DNA of 33,863 nt from JAEXOD01 sp937930275 (GTDB lineage Bacteria; Bacteroidota; Ignavibacteria; Ignavibacteriales; Melioribacteraceae), in NCBI GenBank assembly GCA_036733965.1, contig DAIMZL010000023.1, forward strand, positions 1 to 33,863, read 5' to 3'. Below, piece by piece: positions 16,541 to 24,841 of this stretch; the first letter of the stretch is position 1, and the number at the start of each line of letters is the position of its first letter. The position numbers and the translations under genes were made by a program. Under the pieces are notes generated by a model. That model made no database searches. It was not told where the DNA came from and saw only the letters and a list, made by a program, of their open reading frames with translations.

Positions 16541-16942
16541 TTATAAATCAGGATCAATCCCTTTTGCAATCCAATTTTCGGCAACTGCTTCAAATTTAGG
16601 GAAGCTTGTTGCATTAATATAGCGCTCCCACTTATAAATTCCGCTTGATTGAGCAAGGCGTTTAAATTGATTTGTAACAATATTGCTTTTTAAAATTACG
16701 GCAGATCTTTCCATACCTGATGTTTTAAAAAGCTGTTGTCCGTTAACCATAACTGTTTGTGCTTCTGCCGATAGCGGAGCTAAATCACGCATATCAACCA
16801 TAACTCCAAAATTTCCTTTATTTCCAAATAGCGCTTTCTTTGACTCATCGACCCATTTCTGCATTTCTTTCGCGTCAATAATATCGCTAAAAGTTATTTT
16901 GAAACCATAAGATTTTTTTTCGATCTTGTACATAAAAACCAT
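16541..16942 (-). CDS. STAS-like (SpoIIAA-like) domain protein
   Basis: This protein of at most 133 residues has the alternating pattern of the SpoIIAA-like STAS fold: a first strand YKIEKKSYGFKITFS, a helix with KEMQKWVDESKKAL, the central strand GVMVDMRDLAPLS, a helix with EAQTVMVNGQQLFKTSGM, a strand RSAVILKSN, then a helix and a final strand. No phosphorylatable serine of the classical anti-anti-sigma DSSG type is evident. The start is uncertain: ATG at 16942 or at 16933 (MYKIEKK); the second is preceded by a GGATGG purine run. It is monocistronic and has its own terminator. The role is unknown; small proteins of this type often bind ligands or partners in signalling. Confidence 0.65.
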   Translation of the reverse strand: MVFMYKIEKKSYGFKITFSDIIDAKEMQKWVDESKKALFGNKGNFGVMVDMRDLAPLSAEAQTVMVNGQQLFKTSGMERSAVILKSNIVTNQFKRLAQSSGIYKWERYINATSFPKFEAVAENWIAKGIDPDL

Positions 16943-17379
16943 CCATTGTTGTTAAAAATTTTGATTAAAATTACTTTTATGAAAAATAAATGAGAAATTT
17001 CAATCACTTATTATTCCATTTTTTAATATACAAAGATTATTTTCACAAGAAAATAAAAATATTATTTATTTTTAACATTATATTAAATCCGAAGCAAACT
17101 CCGTTTTTATTCAGTACTTAAAAAATAAAAAAAACGACTTAAAAAAGTATTAATATCTATTGTTCATAATTAAATTATATAAAGAATAACGTTATCAACT
17201 AAATTATAATACAAATCACCTTAGTTACTTAGTATAAATGTATTTTCAAGTCCCCTTTGTCGCAAGTTATTTCACTTTGCAAGTTCTAATTACTGAGAAA
17301 GTCTTTATCAAGTAAAAAATGTTTTAATTATACTTTTTTTTTCCTATTTTTGTAAGTTGTATATTAAAGCAAAACTAAA
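16943..17379. other. Intergenic region, 437 bases, divergent promoters
   Basis: This is the upstream region of both the leftward STAS-like gene and the rightward hybrid kinase operon. It holds a Bacteroidota-type -7 element at 17345-17352. It also holds two ACTTAAAAAA direct repeats 21 bases apart (17116-17125 and 17137-17146) and two GCAAGTT copies 17 bases apart (17262 and 17279). The direct repeats lie in an A-rich background and may be chance. No open frame or RNA gene is seen. Confidence 0.55.
17345..17352 (+). promoter_or_regulatory. Candidate -7 promoter element of the hybrid kinase operon
   Basis: TATTTTTG fits the Bacteroidota housekeeping -7 consensus TAnnTTTG and ends 27 bases before the ATG at 17380, leaving a short leader. 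The -33 region has only a partial match (TGTTTT near 17320), so this is tentative. Confidence 0.4.
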
Positions 17380-18855
17380 ATGACCGATATTGAGAACAAA
17401 ATTTTTGAATTGGTAAAGAAATGTGATTCGGAGTTTTTTACAATCACTTATTTAAACTCCGATAAGCCGAGTTTTATTTCCGATTCAGTGCTAAATGTTA
17501 CAGGTTTTTCGGCAAAAGAACTTTCGGAAGAGATGGGAGGATTAAACGCTATTATTTACGAAGAAGATAGGTTTAACGTAAAAAAAGAGCTAACCCGTTT
17601 AGTTACAAGTAAAGATAGCAGTACACAAATTACTTTTAGAATTATAACTAAAGATAATAACATTAAAGAAATAACTCAGACTATTTTTGCCGTAAGAAAT
17701 CAATTAAATGAAGTAACAACTATAGAAACAATTAACAAAGACACTTCTTTTTTTGGTGCAAAATCAGCAGTTTCCGAAAACGAATTTAAAGGTTTAGTAG
17801 AAAAAAATGCGGCCAAAGATAAATTTATTTCGATAATATCCCACGACTTACGTGCACCTTTTACAAGCATATTGGGCTTTTCTGAAATATTATTAAATGA
17901 AAAAGAACTTTCGGATGACGAAAGACAGGAGTATTTATCCTATATACATGATGCTGCCGAAACACAATTGGAATTGGTTAATCACTTATTAGATTGGTCG
18001 AGACTTCAGACCGGACGCATTGCTATTGATTTGAGAAGACTTAACTTAAGAGCTGCGGTATCAAATGCAATTAGCCAATTAACGGGCTTAGCGATACGAA
18101 AAGGTGTAAACGTAAATTGTACTATTCCTGATAATATCAATATAAATGCAGATGAAAAACTTATACTCCAGGCACTTACTAACTTGATAGGAAACAGCAT
18201 AAAATTTACTTCTACCGGTAAAAATATTAATATTTCCGCCGAAAACTATAAAAGCGGATTGATTGAAGTTGTTATTAAAGACGAAGGTATAGGAATAGCA
18301 GAAAAAGACATGCACAAAGTCTTTAAAATTGGAGAAAAATTTTCAATAAACGGTACAAACGGAGAAAAAGGGAGCGGCTTGGGTCTTATTTTAGTAAAAG
18401 AAATAATTGAAAAACACGGCGGTACTATTTGGTTCTATTCAAAAGAAGGAATCGGTACAGATTTTCACTTTACCATTCCGGAGGCAAAAAATTTAGTATT
18501 AATTGTTGAAGATGACCCTGACATGTTAAGCTTGTACAGAAAAATATTAAACAAATATTTACCGAACTTTGATATTATTGAAGCAGTTAACGGCTATGAT
18601 GCAATTAGAATTATTATAAACAGAGTCCCTTCATTAGTTATAACCGACCACGAAATGCCGTTAATGAGCGGTATTCAACTAATTGAAGCATTAAGAAAAA
18701 AAGACGAAAATAAAAATATTCCCGTAATTGTAGTTTCTGCAAAATTTAATGACAATATACGACAATCTTATTTAAACATGGGAGTTAATAAATTAATACC
18801 CAAACCGGTTGAAGGGAAAAATTTAATTGACATAATACACAATTGTGTTTTTTAA
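17380..18855 (+). CDS. Soluble PAS hybrid histidine kinase with a C-terminal receiver domain
   Basis: This 491-residue cytoplasmic protein has no membrane helix. Residues 5-125 form a PAS domain (FITITYLNSDKPSFISDSVLNVTGFSAKEL is only roughly PAS-like but in the usual position). HisKA spans about 143-213 with phospho-acceptor H155 in SIISHDLRAPF. The ATPase domain spans about 225-367, with N box NLIGNSIKF, DEGIGI and GSGLGL. A receiver domain fills 370-491: acidic pair E377-D378, D423 in ITDHEMPLMSG, and K in IPKPV. It is the first gene of a rightward five-gene unit whose next member is a NusG paralogue, 18 bases on. The input signal is unknown. Confidence 0.88.
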   Translation: MTDIENKIFELVKKCDSEFFTITYLNSDKPSFISDSVLNVTGFSAKELSEEMGGLNAIIYEEDRFNVKKELTRLVTSKDSSTQITFRIITKDNNIKEITQTIFAVRNQLNEVTTIETINKDTSFFGAKSAVSENEFKGLVEKNAAKDKFISIISHDLRAPFTSILGFSEILLNEKELSDDERQEYLSYIHDAAETQLELVNHLLDWSRLQTGRIAIDLRRLNLRAAVSNAISQLTGLAIRKGVNVNCTIPDNININADEKLILQALTNLIGNSIKFTSTGKNINISAENYKSGLIEVVIKDEGIGIAEKDMHKVFKIGEKFSINGTNGEKGSGLGLILVKEIIEKHGGTIWFYSKEGIGTDFHFTIPEAKNLVLIVEDDPDMLSLYRKILNKYLPNFDIIEAVNGYDAIRIIINRVPSLVITDHEMPLMSGIQLIEALRKKDENKNIPVIVVSAKFNDNIRQSYLNMGVNKLIPKPVEGKNLIDIIHNCVF

Positions 18856-18873
18856 TTAATTTGCGGAATATTT

Positions 18874-19413
18874 ATGAGTGGGGAAGAAATTAGAATTGAC
18901 AGGAAATGGTATGCATTATATACTAAACCTCGTCAAGAATTTAAAGCCGAAGAACAATTAAAAGCGATGGACATTACAACATATCTTCCGCTTATTACAA
19001 AGGTAAAGCAATGGAGTGATAGAAAAAAAAAGGTTATTGAACCTTTATTTAAAAGTTATATTTTTATTAACGTAAATGACTCCGAAAGGTATATATCAGT
19101 TCAGGCAAAGGCTGTTGTAAAGGTTATAAATTTTAAGGGGATACCGGCAACAATTCCAAATTGGCAAATTGAAAATTTGCAAAAAATGCTTTTTACTAAT
19201 CCGGATGCTTATGTAACAGATTTAATTAAAATAGGCACATGCGTTAAAATTATTGAAGGTCCTTTTGCCGGAGTTGAAGGCGTAGTTGCAAAGCACAGCA
19301 ATGACGAACGTGTGTTAGGAATAAATATAGAGACGTTGCAGCGTTCGGTAATTGTTCATTTACCGGCAAGCAGCGTTGTTGTGGAAATAGAATCAAAAAC
19401 ACAGAAAGAGTAA
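18874..19413 (+). CDS. UpxY-type NusG paralogue (transcription antiterminator)
   Basis: This 179-residue protein has an N-terminal NGN domain opening with KWYALYTKPRQEFKAEEQL (residues 11-29) and the YLPLITKVKQWSDRKKKV and PLFKSYIFINV strands. A C-terminal KOW domain follows, with IKIGTCVKIIEGPFAGVEGVV. This matches specialised NusG paralogues of the UpxY/RfaH type, which bind RNA polymerase and reduce termination in chosen operons. In Bacteroidota they usually head capsule loci; here there are no polysaccharide genes, and the gene sits between a hybrid kinase and a YhaM-like nuclease, four bases before the latter. Its target operon is therefore unclear. The main nusG is not in the window. 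Confidence 0.85.
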   Translation: MSGEEIRIDRKWYALYTKPRQEFKAEEQLKAMDITTYLPLITKVKQWSDRKKKVIEPLFKSYIFINVNDSERYISVQAKAVVKVINFKGIPATIPNWQIENLQKMLFTNPDAYVTDLIKIGTCVKIIEGPFAGVEGVVAKHSNDERVLGINIETLQRSVIVHLPASSVVVEIESKTQKE

Positions 19414-19417
19414 AACA

Positions 19418-20377
19418 GTGTTACAACAAATTGAATTTATTAAGCTGCAAGACCAAGATGCAATATTGCATTACTGCATATTAGCAAAACACGAACTAAA
19501 AGTAGCAAAAAACGGTAATCAGTACCTACAATTGGAAGTTAAAGATAAATCGACAACGTTAATTGGAAGAATGTGGGGCGGATTTGAAAATATTTTACCC
19601 GAATTAAAAGGCGGATTAATTATTAAAATAAAAGGATCTGCAGAAGTATTTCAGAATAATGTTACTTTAAAGATTGACCAACTAAGATTAGCAGTACAAA
19701 GTGATAATGTTGATGTATCCGATTTTTTGCCAAAAAGCACACGTACTTTTGGAGAAATGAAAGAAGAACTTAACAAATTTATAAGCTCAATTAAAAACAA
19801 ACACCTTTCTTTTTTAGTAAAAGCAATATTTAACGAAGATATAATAGAAAAATTTGCTACTGCACCGGCAGCCAAAAATTGGCACCATGCATATATAGGC
19901 GGACTACTTGAGCACACACTGGAAATTATTAAAATTTGTGAATTGATGTGTAAATTACACCCCGAGTTAAAAAGAGATCTGCTTGTTTGCGGTGCTCTGT
20001 TCCATGATTTTGGGAAATTAAAAGAACTAAGCGTAGGTACAGATATTTATTATACTGACGAAGGGAAATTACTCGGACATATTGTTTTAGGTGCAATGGA
20101 AATTGAAAACAAAATAAAGGAAATTCCCGATTTTCCGGAGAACCTTAAAAATGATTTATTGCATCTAATTTTAAGTCATCAAGGCAAATTAGAATTTGCT
20201 ACTCCTGTTGTTCCAAAAACACTGGAAGCAATTGTATTATATCAAGCAGACGAACTAAGCGCTAAAACAAATGCATACAAAAATGCAATCTGTTCGGGAG
20301 ATTTAAGACAAGGCAATTGGACAAAATTTATTCAACTTGCCGGAACCGACTTATACTTAAGGAATTACGAACTTTAA
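19418..20377 (+). CDS. yhaM: YhaM-like 3'-5' exoribonuclease (OB fold plus HD domain)
   Basis: This 319-residue protein has an N-terminal OB-fold nucleic-acid-binding domain (about 15-95, with YLQLEVKDKSTTLIGRMWGG) and a C-terminal HD phosphohydrolase domain. The metal residues are visible as H166 in LLEHTLEI, H196-D197 in FHDFGKLKE, H221 in GHIVLG and the later SHQG histidine. Length and order match YhaM of Bacillus subtilis (about 314 residues), which shortens RNA 3' ends. The start is GTG at 19418, four bases after the NusG-like stop. A link between transcript elongation and 3' processing is suggested by the gene pair but unproven. Confidence 0.87.
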   Translation: MLQQIEFIKLQDQDAILHYCILAKHELKVAKNGNQYLQLEVKDKSTTLIGRMWGGFENILPELKGGLIIKIKGSAEVFQNNVTLKIDQLRLAVQSDNVDVSDFLPKSTRTFGEMKEELNKFISSIKNKHLSFLVKAIFNEDIIEKFATAPAAKNWHHAYIGGLLEHTLEIIKICELMCKLHPELKRDLLVCGALFHDFGKLKELSVGTDIYYTDEGKLLGHIVLGAMEIENKIKEIPDFPENLKNDLLHLILSHQGKLEFATPVVPKTLEAIVLYQADELSAKTNAYKNAICSGDLRQGNWTKFIQLAGTDLYLRNYEL

Positions 20378-20428
20378 GATTTTAACATTATTTAAGTTTT
20401 CTTTAACCACTAACAACAAGAGGAAAAC

Positions 20429-21193
20429 ATGTACAAAACAGGCAGCCTTACTCTTTTAATATTACTTTTTGCGGTTCAACTATTTGCACAAAGCGTTGAT
20501 GATTTGATAAAAAAAAGTGAAGAGTTATACGATAAATTTGACAACAACGGAGTACTAAAAGTACTTGAACAAGCTGATAAACAAAGCCCCGATAATTGGG
20601 AAGTGTTATGGCGTTTAAGCCGCACGTGCGTTGATATTGCAGAGCATATGTCAAGCGATAAAGAAGACGAGCAGCTTAAACTTTACGAAAAAGGATTAGA
20701 ATATGCCAACAGATCAATAAAACTTGCACCGGATAAATCAGTTACTTATTTACGCCGTGCAATTGTTAACGGACGAATTGCATTATTTAAAGGAGTTTTT
20801 TCGGTCGGTAAAGTTGTAGAATCGGTTAAAGATGATGCCGAAAAATCGATAAAACTCGGAAACGGAGGAAACGAAATTCAAGCTACCGCCCATTATGTTT
20901 TAGCAAGAACTCACGCTAAACTTATGCAAAAAAGTTGGGTTGCCCGCAAAGTAGCCGGATTAAGTTGGGCTGATTATGATGTTGCCATTAATAACTTTAA
21001 AAAAGCTATAAGTTTACGCCCTAACTACGTAATGTTTTATGTCGATTACGCAATTGCCCTAATAGATGATGATAATTATTCCGAAGCAAAAGAACAATTA
21101 AATAAAGCCTTAAATTCTCCTATTCAAGATGAAGACGATAAAACAAGAAAAGAAGAAGCTAAAAAATTACTAAACGAAATAAAGAATAAATAA
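20429..21193 (+). CDS. Exported TPR protein (RMDN-like)
   Basis: This 254-residue protein has a Sec signal peptide (MYKTGSLTLLILLFAVQLFAQ) and then tetratricopeptide-like helices. The pattern of VDDLIKKSEELYDKF, NWEVLWRLSRTCVDIAE, YEKGLEYANRSIKLAPDKSVTYLRRAI and AINNFKKAISLRPNYVMFYVDYAIAL resembles the bacterial relatives of the RMDN (regulator of microtubule dynamics) family. It is probably periplasmic and acts as a scaffold; no catalytic motif is seen. An AAGAGG ribosome-binding site precedes the ATG. The gene follows the nuclease by 51 bases and precedes the sirtuin by one base. Confidence 0.8.
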   Translation: MYKTGSLTLLILLFAVQLFAQSVDDLIKKSEELYDKFDNNGVLKVLEQADKQSPDNWEVLWRLSRTCVDIAEHMSSDKEDEQLKLYEKGLEYANRSIKLAPDKSVTYLRRAIVNGRIALFKGVFSVGKVVESVKDDAEKSIKLGNGGNEIQATAHYVLARTHAKLMQKSWVARKVAGLSWADYDVAINNFKKAISLRPNYVMFYVDYAIALIDDDNYSEAKEQLNKALNSPIQDEDDKTRKEEAKKLLNEIKNK

Positions 21194-21194
21194 A

Positions 21195-21941
21195 ATGCAA
21201 ATTAGCGATAGTTTAATTACTAAAATTAACAACGCAAAAGATATTTTATTTTTTACCGGTGCGGGAATATCTGCTGAAAGCGGTATTCCCACATTTAGGG
21301 GAAAGGACGGTATTTGGAATAAGCTTAAACCGGAAGAACTTGCTAATTTTAATGCTTTTCTAAAAAATCCGGATATGGTTTGGGAGTGGTATCAATACCG
21401 CAGGCAGATTGTTGAAGAAAAATCACCCAATCCGGGGCACATGACAATAGTTGAATTTGAAAAATATTTTAACAGTGTTGCTGTGGTTACGCAAAATGTC
21501 GATAACTTACACAATAGAGCCGGCAGCAAAAATGTATTGGAATTGCACGGTAACATTGAAAGAAATTATTGTATAAAATGTAAATCAAGATATGATAATT
21601 TAATTATTTCGGAAAATAAAACTGCTCCGAAGTGTAAAAAATGCGGCGGACTTGTTAGACCGGACGTAGTTTGGTTTGGCGAAATGTTACCTCAAGACGT
21701 ATTTAACGAAGCAGAAAAATTAGCAATGCGCAGTGATATTTGTTTTGTTATCGGCACATCTGCAGTAGTATATCCGGCAGCAAATATTCCGTTTGTTGCC
21801 AAGCAGTACGGTTCGGTACTTGTAGAAATTAATATTACACAGACGGAATTAACAAATTTTTGCGATTATTCGATTATGGGTAATAGCGGGGAAGTATTGC
21901 CTTTAATTTTAGAAGAGATAAAAAAAATAAAGAATTTTTAA
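21195..21941 (+). CDS. cobB: SIR2-family NAD-dependent protein deacylase (class III, CobB/SIRT5-like)
   Basis: This 248-residue sirtuin removes acyl groups from lysine using NAD+. NAD-binding residues are in TGAGISAESGIPTFRG (21-36) and TQNVDNLH (99-106); H118 in LELHG is the catalytic base. The zinc site is C126, C129, C147 and C150. WYQYRR (65-70) gives Tyr66 and Arg69, matching the Tyr-x-x-Arg pair that in SIRT5 and CobB favours succinyl- and malonyl-lysine, so desuccinylase activity is likely. It is the last gene of the rightward unit. Its stop codon overlaps that of the convergent ccmB gene, leaving no room for a terminator. Confidence 0.92.
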   Translation: MQISDSLITKINNAKDILFFTGAGISAESGIPTFRGKDGIWNKLKPEELANFNAFLKNPDMVWEWYQYRRQIVEEKSPNPGHMTIVEFEKYFNSVAVVTQNVDNLHNRAGSKNVLELHGNIERNYCIKCKSRYDNLIISENKTAPKCKKCGGLVRPDVVWFGEMLPQDVFNEAEKLAMRSDICFVIGTSAVVYPAANIPFVAKQYGSVLVEINITQTELTNFCDYSIMGNSGEVLPLILEEIKKIKNF

Positions 21942-22600
21942 TCTTTATTGATAAACTCGAACAATAAATAAGAAGCAGTAAGCATAATTACGTCATAACT
22001 TACCAATACCATTAATTCCGCATAACTTTCGTCTATTGATTTCCCATCAATTGAAAATTTGGTTAACTGCAGCAAAACTAAAATAAGCGGTAGCAGAATG
22101 GGAAAAGATAATACGGGATACAAAGTTCCCTTAGTATTGGCTTTGGCTATTATTGCCGCAATTACTGTTGATGATACGGCTATACCTATATTGCCTATTA
22201 TAAAAGCCAAAACAAATAATGCCATATTATTAATTATAAACGTGTTAAATAACATTGAATATAGTATTGCAATTACGGTATTCATTAAAAAAACGAGCAC
22301 TAAGTTAAACAACATTTTACCCGTAAAAATTGTATCTGCAGATGCAATTAGCTGTAATGTTAACATAGTCCCCCGCTCTTCTTCGCTAACAAACGTTCGC
22401 GATAAACCGCTCATTGCAGAAAAGAAAATTACAACCCAAAGTAATCCGCCCGTAAGGTATTCACTCATTTTTTCTTGTCCTACAGAAAAAAGAATTACAC
22501 TGATTGTAACCAATATAAACATTGCCAATGCATTAATTGCGTATCGCGTTCTTAATTCCGATTGCCAATCTTTTTTAAACAAATAAAAACTTTTAATCAT
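21938..22600 (-). CDS. ccmB: Heme exporter membrane subunit CcmB
   Basis: This 220-residue protein has about six membrane helices and the CcmB pattern: an N-terminal KDWQSELRTRYA segment, SGLSRTFVSEEERGTMLTLQL after helix 2, and YPVLSFPILLPLI in the later helices. CcmB is the permease of the CcmABCD system that delivers heme for c-type cytochrome maturation, needed here for two multiheme cytochromes and the heme-motif kinase. It overlaps ccmA by four bases and ends in a four-base tail-to-tail overlap with the sirtuin gene. Confidence 0.92.
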   Translation of the reverse strand: MIKSFYLFKKDWQSELRTRYAINALAMFILVTISVILFSVGQEKMSEYLTGGLLWVVIFFSAMSGLSRTFVSEEERGTMLTLQLIASADTIFTGKMLFNLVLVFLMNTVIAILYSMLFNTFIINNMALFVLAFIIGNIGIAVSSTVIAAIIAKANTKGTLYPVLSFPILLPLILVLLQLTKFSIDGKSIDESYAELMVLVSYDVIMLTASYLLFEFINKD

Positions 22601-23235
22601 ATTTTATCTTTATACTTTTCTAATTCAATAATTTGGCTGCAGTAACTTAAATCTACTTCTTCGTTTGAAGCAACAATTACAAGTTTATCCTTTCCGTAGT
22701 TTTCTATAAAACTATACACTACATCTTTACCCGAATTATCAAGATTACTTGTAGGTTCGTCTAAAATTAATAAATTCGGCTTATGTATTAATGCAAACGC
22801 ATATTTTAATCTTTGTTTCATTCCCGATGAATAAGTTTTAACAAGGTCATTTCTTCTATCATACAAATTAACTTTTTCAAGCAATTCTTTTGCTAAAGAT
22901 TTATCATATGTTACATTACGTATTTTGCAAAAATAATACAAATTTTCTGTAGCAGTAAACTCGTCATATAGGACCAAATACGGAGAAACAAACCCAAGAC
23001 TGTTAAATATTTTTTCGTTTGGCAACACCCCGTTTTCGGAATAATGGTTTATTTTACCCTTAGTGGGGGAAATTAAGCCGGCTAATATTTTAACAAAAGT
23101 TGATTTTCCGGCACCATTCCTTCCCGATATACCTATTACTGTTGGGGAATTTAATTTAACCGAAATATTTTTAAAAATTAACCTTCTTCCGAATGTTTTA
23201 GTTACATTTTCTAATTCAATTGAATAATTAGTCAT
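22597..23235 (-). CDS. ccmA: Heme exporter ATP-binding subunit CcmA (ABC ATPase)
   Basis: This 212-residue ABC ATPase has Walker A at residues 38-45 (GRNGAGKS), an ABC signature YSSGMKQRLKYAFAL, and Walker B LLILDEPTSNLD. Size and pairing with ccmB identify CcmA, which powers release of heme-loaded CcmE from CcmC. The ccmC, ccmE and ccmF genes are not adjacent. The gene overlaps the upstream metallopeptidase by eight bases, so it is probably translated from the same mRNA. Confidence 0.88.
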   Translation of the reverse strand: MTNYSIELENVTKTFGRRLIFKNISVKLNSPTVIGISGRNGAGKSTFVKILAGLISPTKGKINHYSENGVLPNEKIFNSLGFVSPYLVLYDEFTATENLYYFCKIRNVTYDKSLAKELLEKVNLYDRRNDLVKTYSSGMKQRLKYAFALIHKPNLLILDEPTSNLDNSGKDVVYSFIENYGKDKLVIVASNEEVDLSYCSQIIELEKYKDKI

Positions 23236-24841
23236 TTAATACCGCAAATTTTCCTTTTAAAATATTCCCCTCGCTTTCGGTTACAAAAATGTAAACTCCC
23301 GAACTCAACCTTCCTTTATCCGTAATACCGTTAAAGTTAATATATGGATTAGGACCACTTATAAAATTATGTACTCCCGCATATAACAGATTCATATTAA
23401 TGTCATAAATGTACAAATTAACGCCTACGTCTGTTTTAATTTTTACCGGCAAATTAAGTCCGTATTCGGAATCTGTTAAATAAGTAAATGGTTGAGGATA
23501 AACATAACTAATATTTCCGGTTCCGTTGTTATACGATGACGAGTCGTTAAAAATAGCCGATGAACAGAAATATTTTTTATTTACTTCCGGCACTTGATAT
23601 TTATAATAATACCCTTCATTTATTTTTATAAAATCTTCTTGTTCGGTATTTCTAAGGCTGTAATCAACCCAAGTCATGTTTCCCGAACTTAAATAATCAC
23701 CATTGGTAATAATTGTTACTACCGTATCGGCTCCGTATCCGAATCTAATAAAATTATTAGACGCAGAACTTGAATTTACTCCTATAATTTGTAGAGGAGG
23801 GACAAACGAATATGACATCGATATTTTTAATGCGGGGAAATATTTTGCATCGGGGAAGTATTTATCCGTTTTGTGTCTATATCCCGAAAAATATACCCAA
23901 GTACCAAAGTTACTTAATTCGGCTTTAAATGTCGAACCATACTCTTCAATTGCTGCAGCTATTGCGTTCATGGCAGTTTTGGTACGCATCAACTCCCAAG
24001 TTCGTTTGATAATATCGTATCCGTATTTTTCTTTTAAATAAATATTCCATATTGCCAAATTATATGAATACTCTTTAAGACTTCTGGACGGGGTGTTCAT
24101 AAATGATTTCACATAATAAAAGTAATCATTTACATAACTAAACGTAAATTCTTCCATTGCGGTAGAAGTAATTTCATAATAAAAAGTATCCTCTTCTCTT
24201 AAAATATATCTACCCATTTGGATTGCATGATGAAATTCATGAGCCGCTGTTACACGTAAACCGTTTAACCCTTTGGAATAATACCCGACATAATCATTAT
24301 CCACTACCATAAAAGTAGTGTACGTATCTCCCGATAAATATTGCTCGGTTTCAGTGTAACCATAAATTCCGGTCGGTAAATTAATAACATATATATCATA
24401 TAAATCATCCCCTCCGCTGCCAAAATCGGACGGCGGAGCCAAGTAGCCCAATGTTTCAACTTCAAATTGATAGACAGAATCAAAAATTGCCGCTATCACA
24501 TTTACATCAAACGCAGGTTTGTTTTCGCCTTGTGTATCATAATGAATTCTAAATTTTCCTGACTGACTAACAATACTTGTTTCCGATACGGGACGGGCTA
24601 ATAACGGTTTAATTACCGTTTGTTGTTCTTTAGTAAATAAATTTAAGTTTAATTTTACCTTATTTATTAAACTTGTACCGGATTTTTCGATATATTCATT
24701 CCCCGTATTATTCCCTTCGGGTAAATATTTTTGACCGGTTTTAATTTCTAAAAATCTATAATACAACGAATCTACATTCTGCGCATAAGCAGTAATTTCT
24801 AATAAGCCCAAAAAAACACATATAAAATACTTTATTTTCAT
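23228..24841 (-). CDS. Secreted zinc metallopeptidase of the MXAN_6640-like family with a T9SS sorting tail
   Basis: This 537-residue protein has a signal peptide (MKIKYFICVFLGLLEITAYA) and a peptidase-like region with HEFHH at 201-205. That is an HExxH zinc motif (H201, E202, H205), and E230 in TAMEEF is a candidate third ligand. The preceding DLYDIYVINLPTGIYGYT segment is typical of the MXAN_6640 putative metalloproteases. The last 90 residues, starting near YPQPFTYL and ending GVYIFVTESEGNILKGKFAVLND, match the type A C-terminal domain recognised by the type IX secretion system, so the enzyme is probably exported across the outer membrane. It overlaps its upstream neighbour by one base (TGATG). 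Confidence 0.85.
   Translation of the reverse strand: MKIKYFICVFLGLLEITAYAQNVDSLYYRFLEIKTGQKYLPEGNNTGNEYIEKSGTSLINKVKLNLNLFTKEQQTVIKPLLARPVSETSIVSQSGKFRIHYDTQGENKPAFDVNVIAAIFDSVYQFEVETLGYLAPPSDFGSGGDDLYDIYVINLPTGIYGYTETEQYLSGDTYTTFMVVDNDYVGYYSKGLNGLRVTAAHEFHHAIQMGRYILREEDTFYYEITSTAMEEFTFSYVNDYFYYVKSFMNTPSRSLKEYSYNLAIWNIYLKEKYGYDIIKRTWELMRTKTAMNAIAAAIEEYGSTFKAELSNFGTWVYFSGYRHKTDKYFPDAKYFPALKISMSYSFVPPLQIIGVNSSSASNNFIRFGYGADTVVTIITNGDYLSSGNMTWVDYSLRNTEQEDFIKINEGYYYKYQVPEVNKKYFCSSAIFNDSSSYNNGTGNISYVYPQPFTYLTDSEYGLNLPVKIKTDVGVNLYIYDINMNLLYAGVHNFISGPNPYINFNGITDKGRLSSGVYIFVTESEGNILKGKFAVLND

Noticed and set aside
17116..17146. ACTTAAAAAA direct repeats as regulator sites
   Set aside because: The spacing of 21 bases is suggestive, but the A-rich background makes chance likely and nothing else supports it.
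22059..22586. Open frame of 175 codons on the plus strand opposite ccmB
   Set aside because: The minus strand encodes a clear CcmB that overlaps ccmA; the plus-strand product has no recognisable motif and is a shadow frame.
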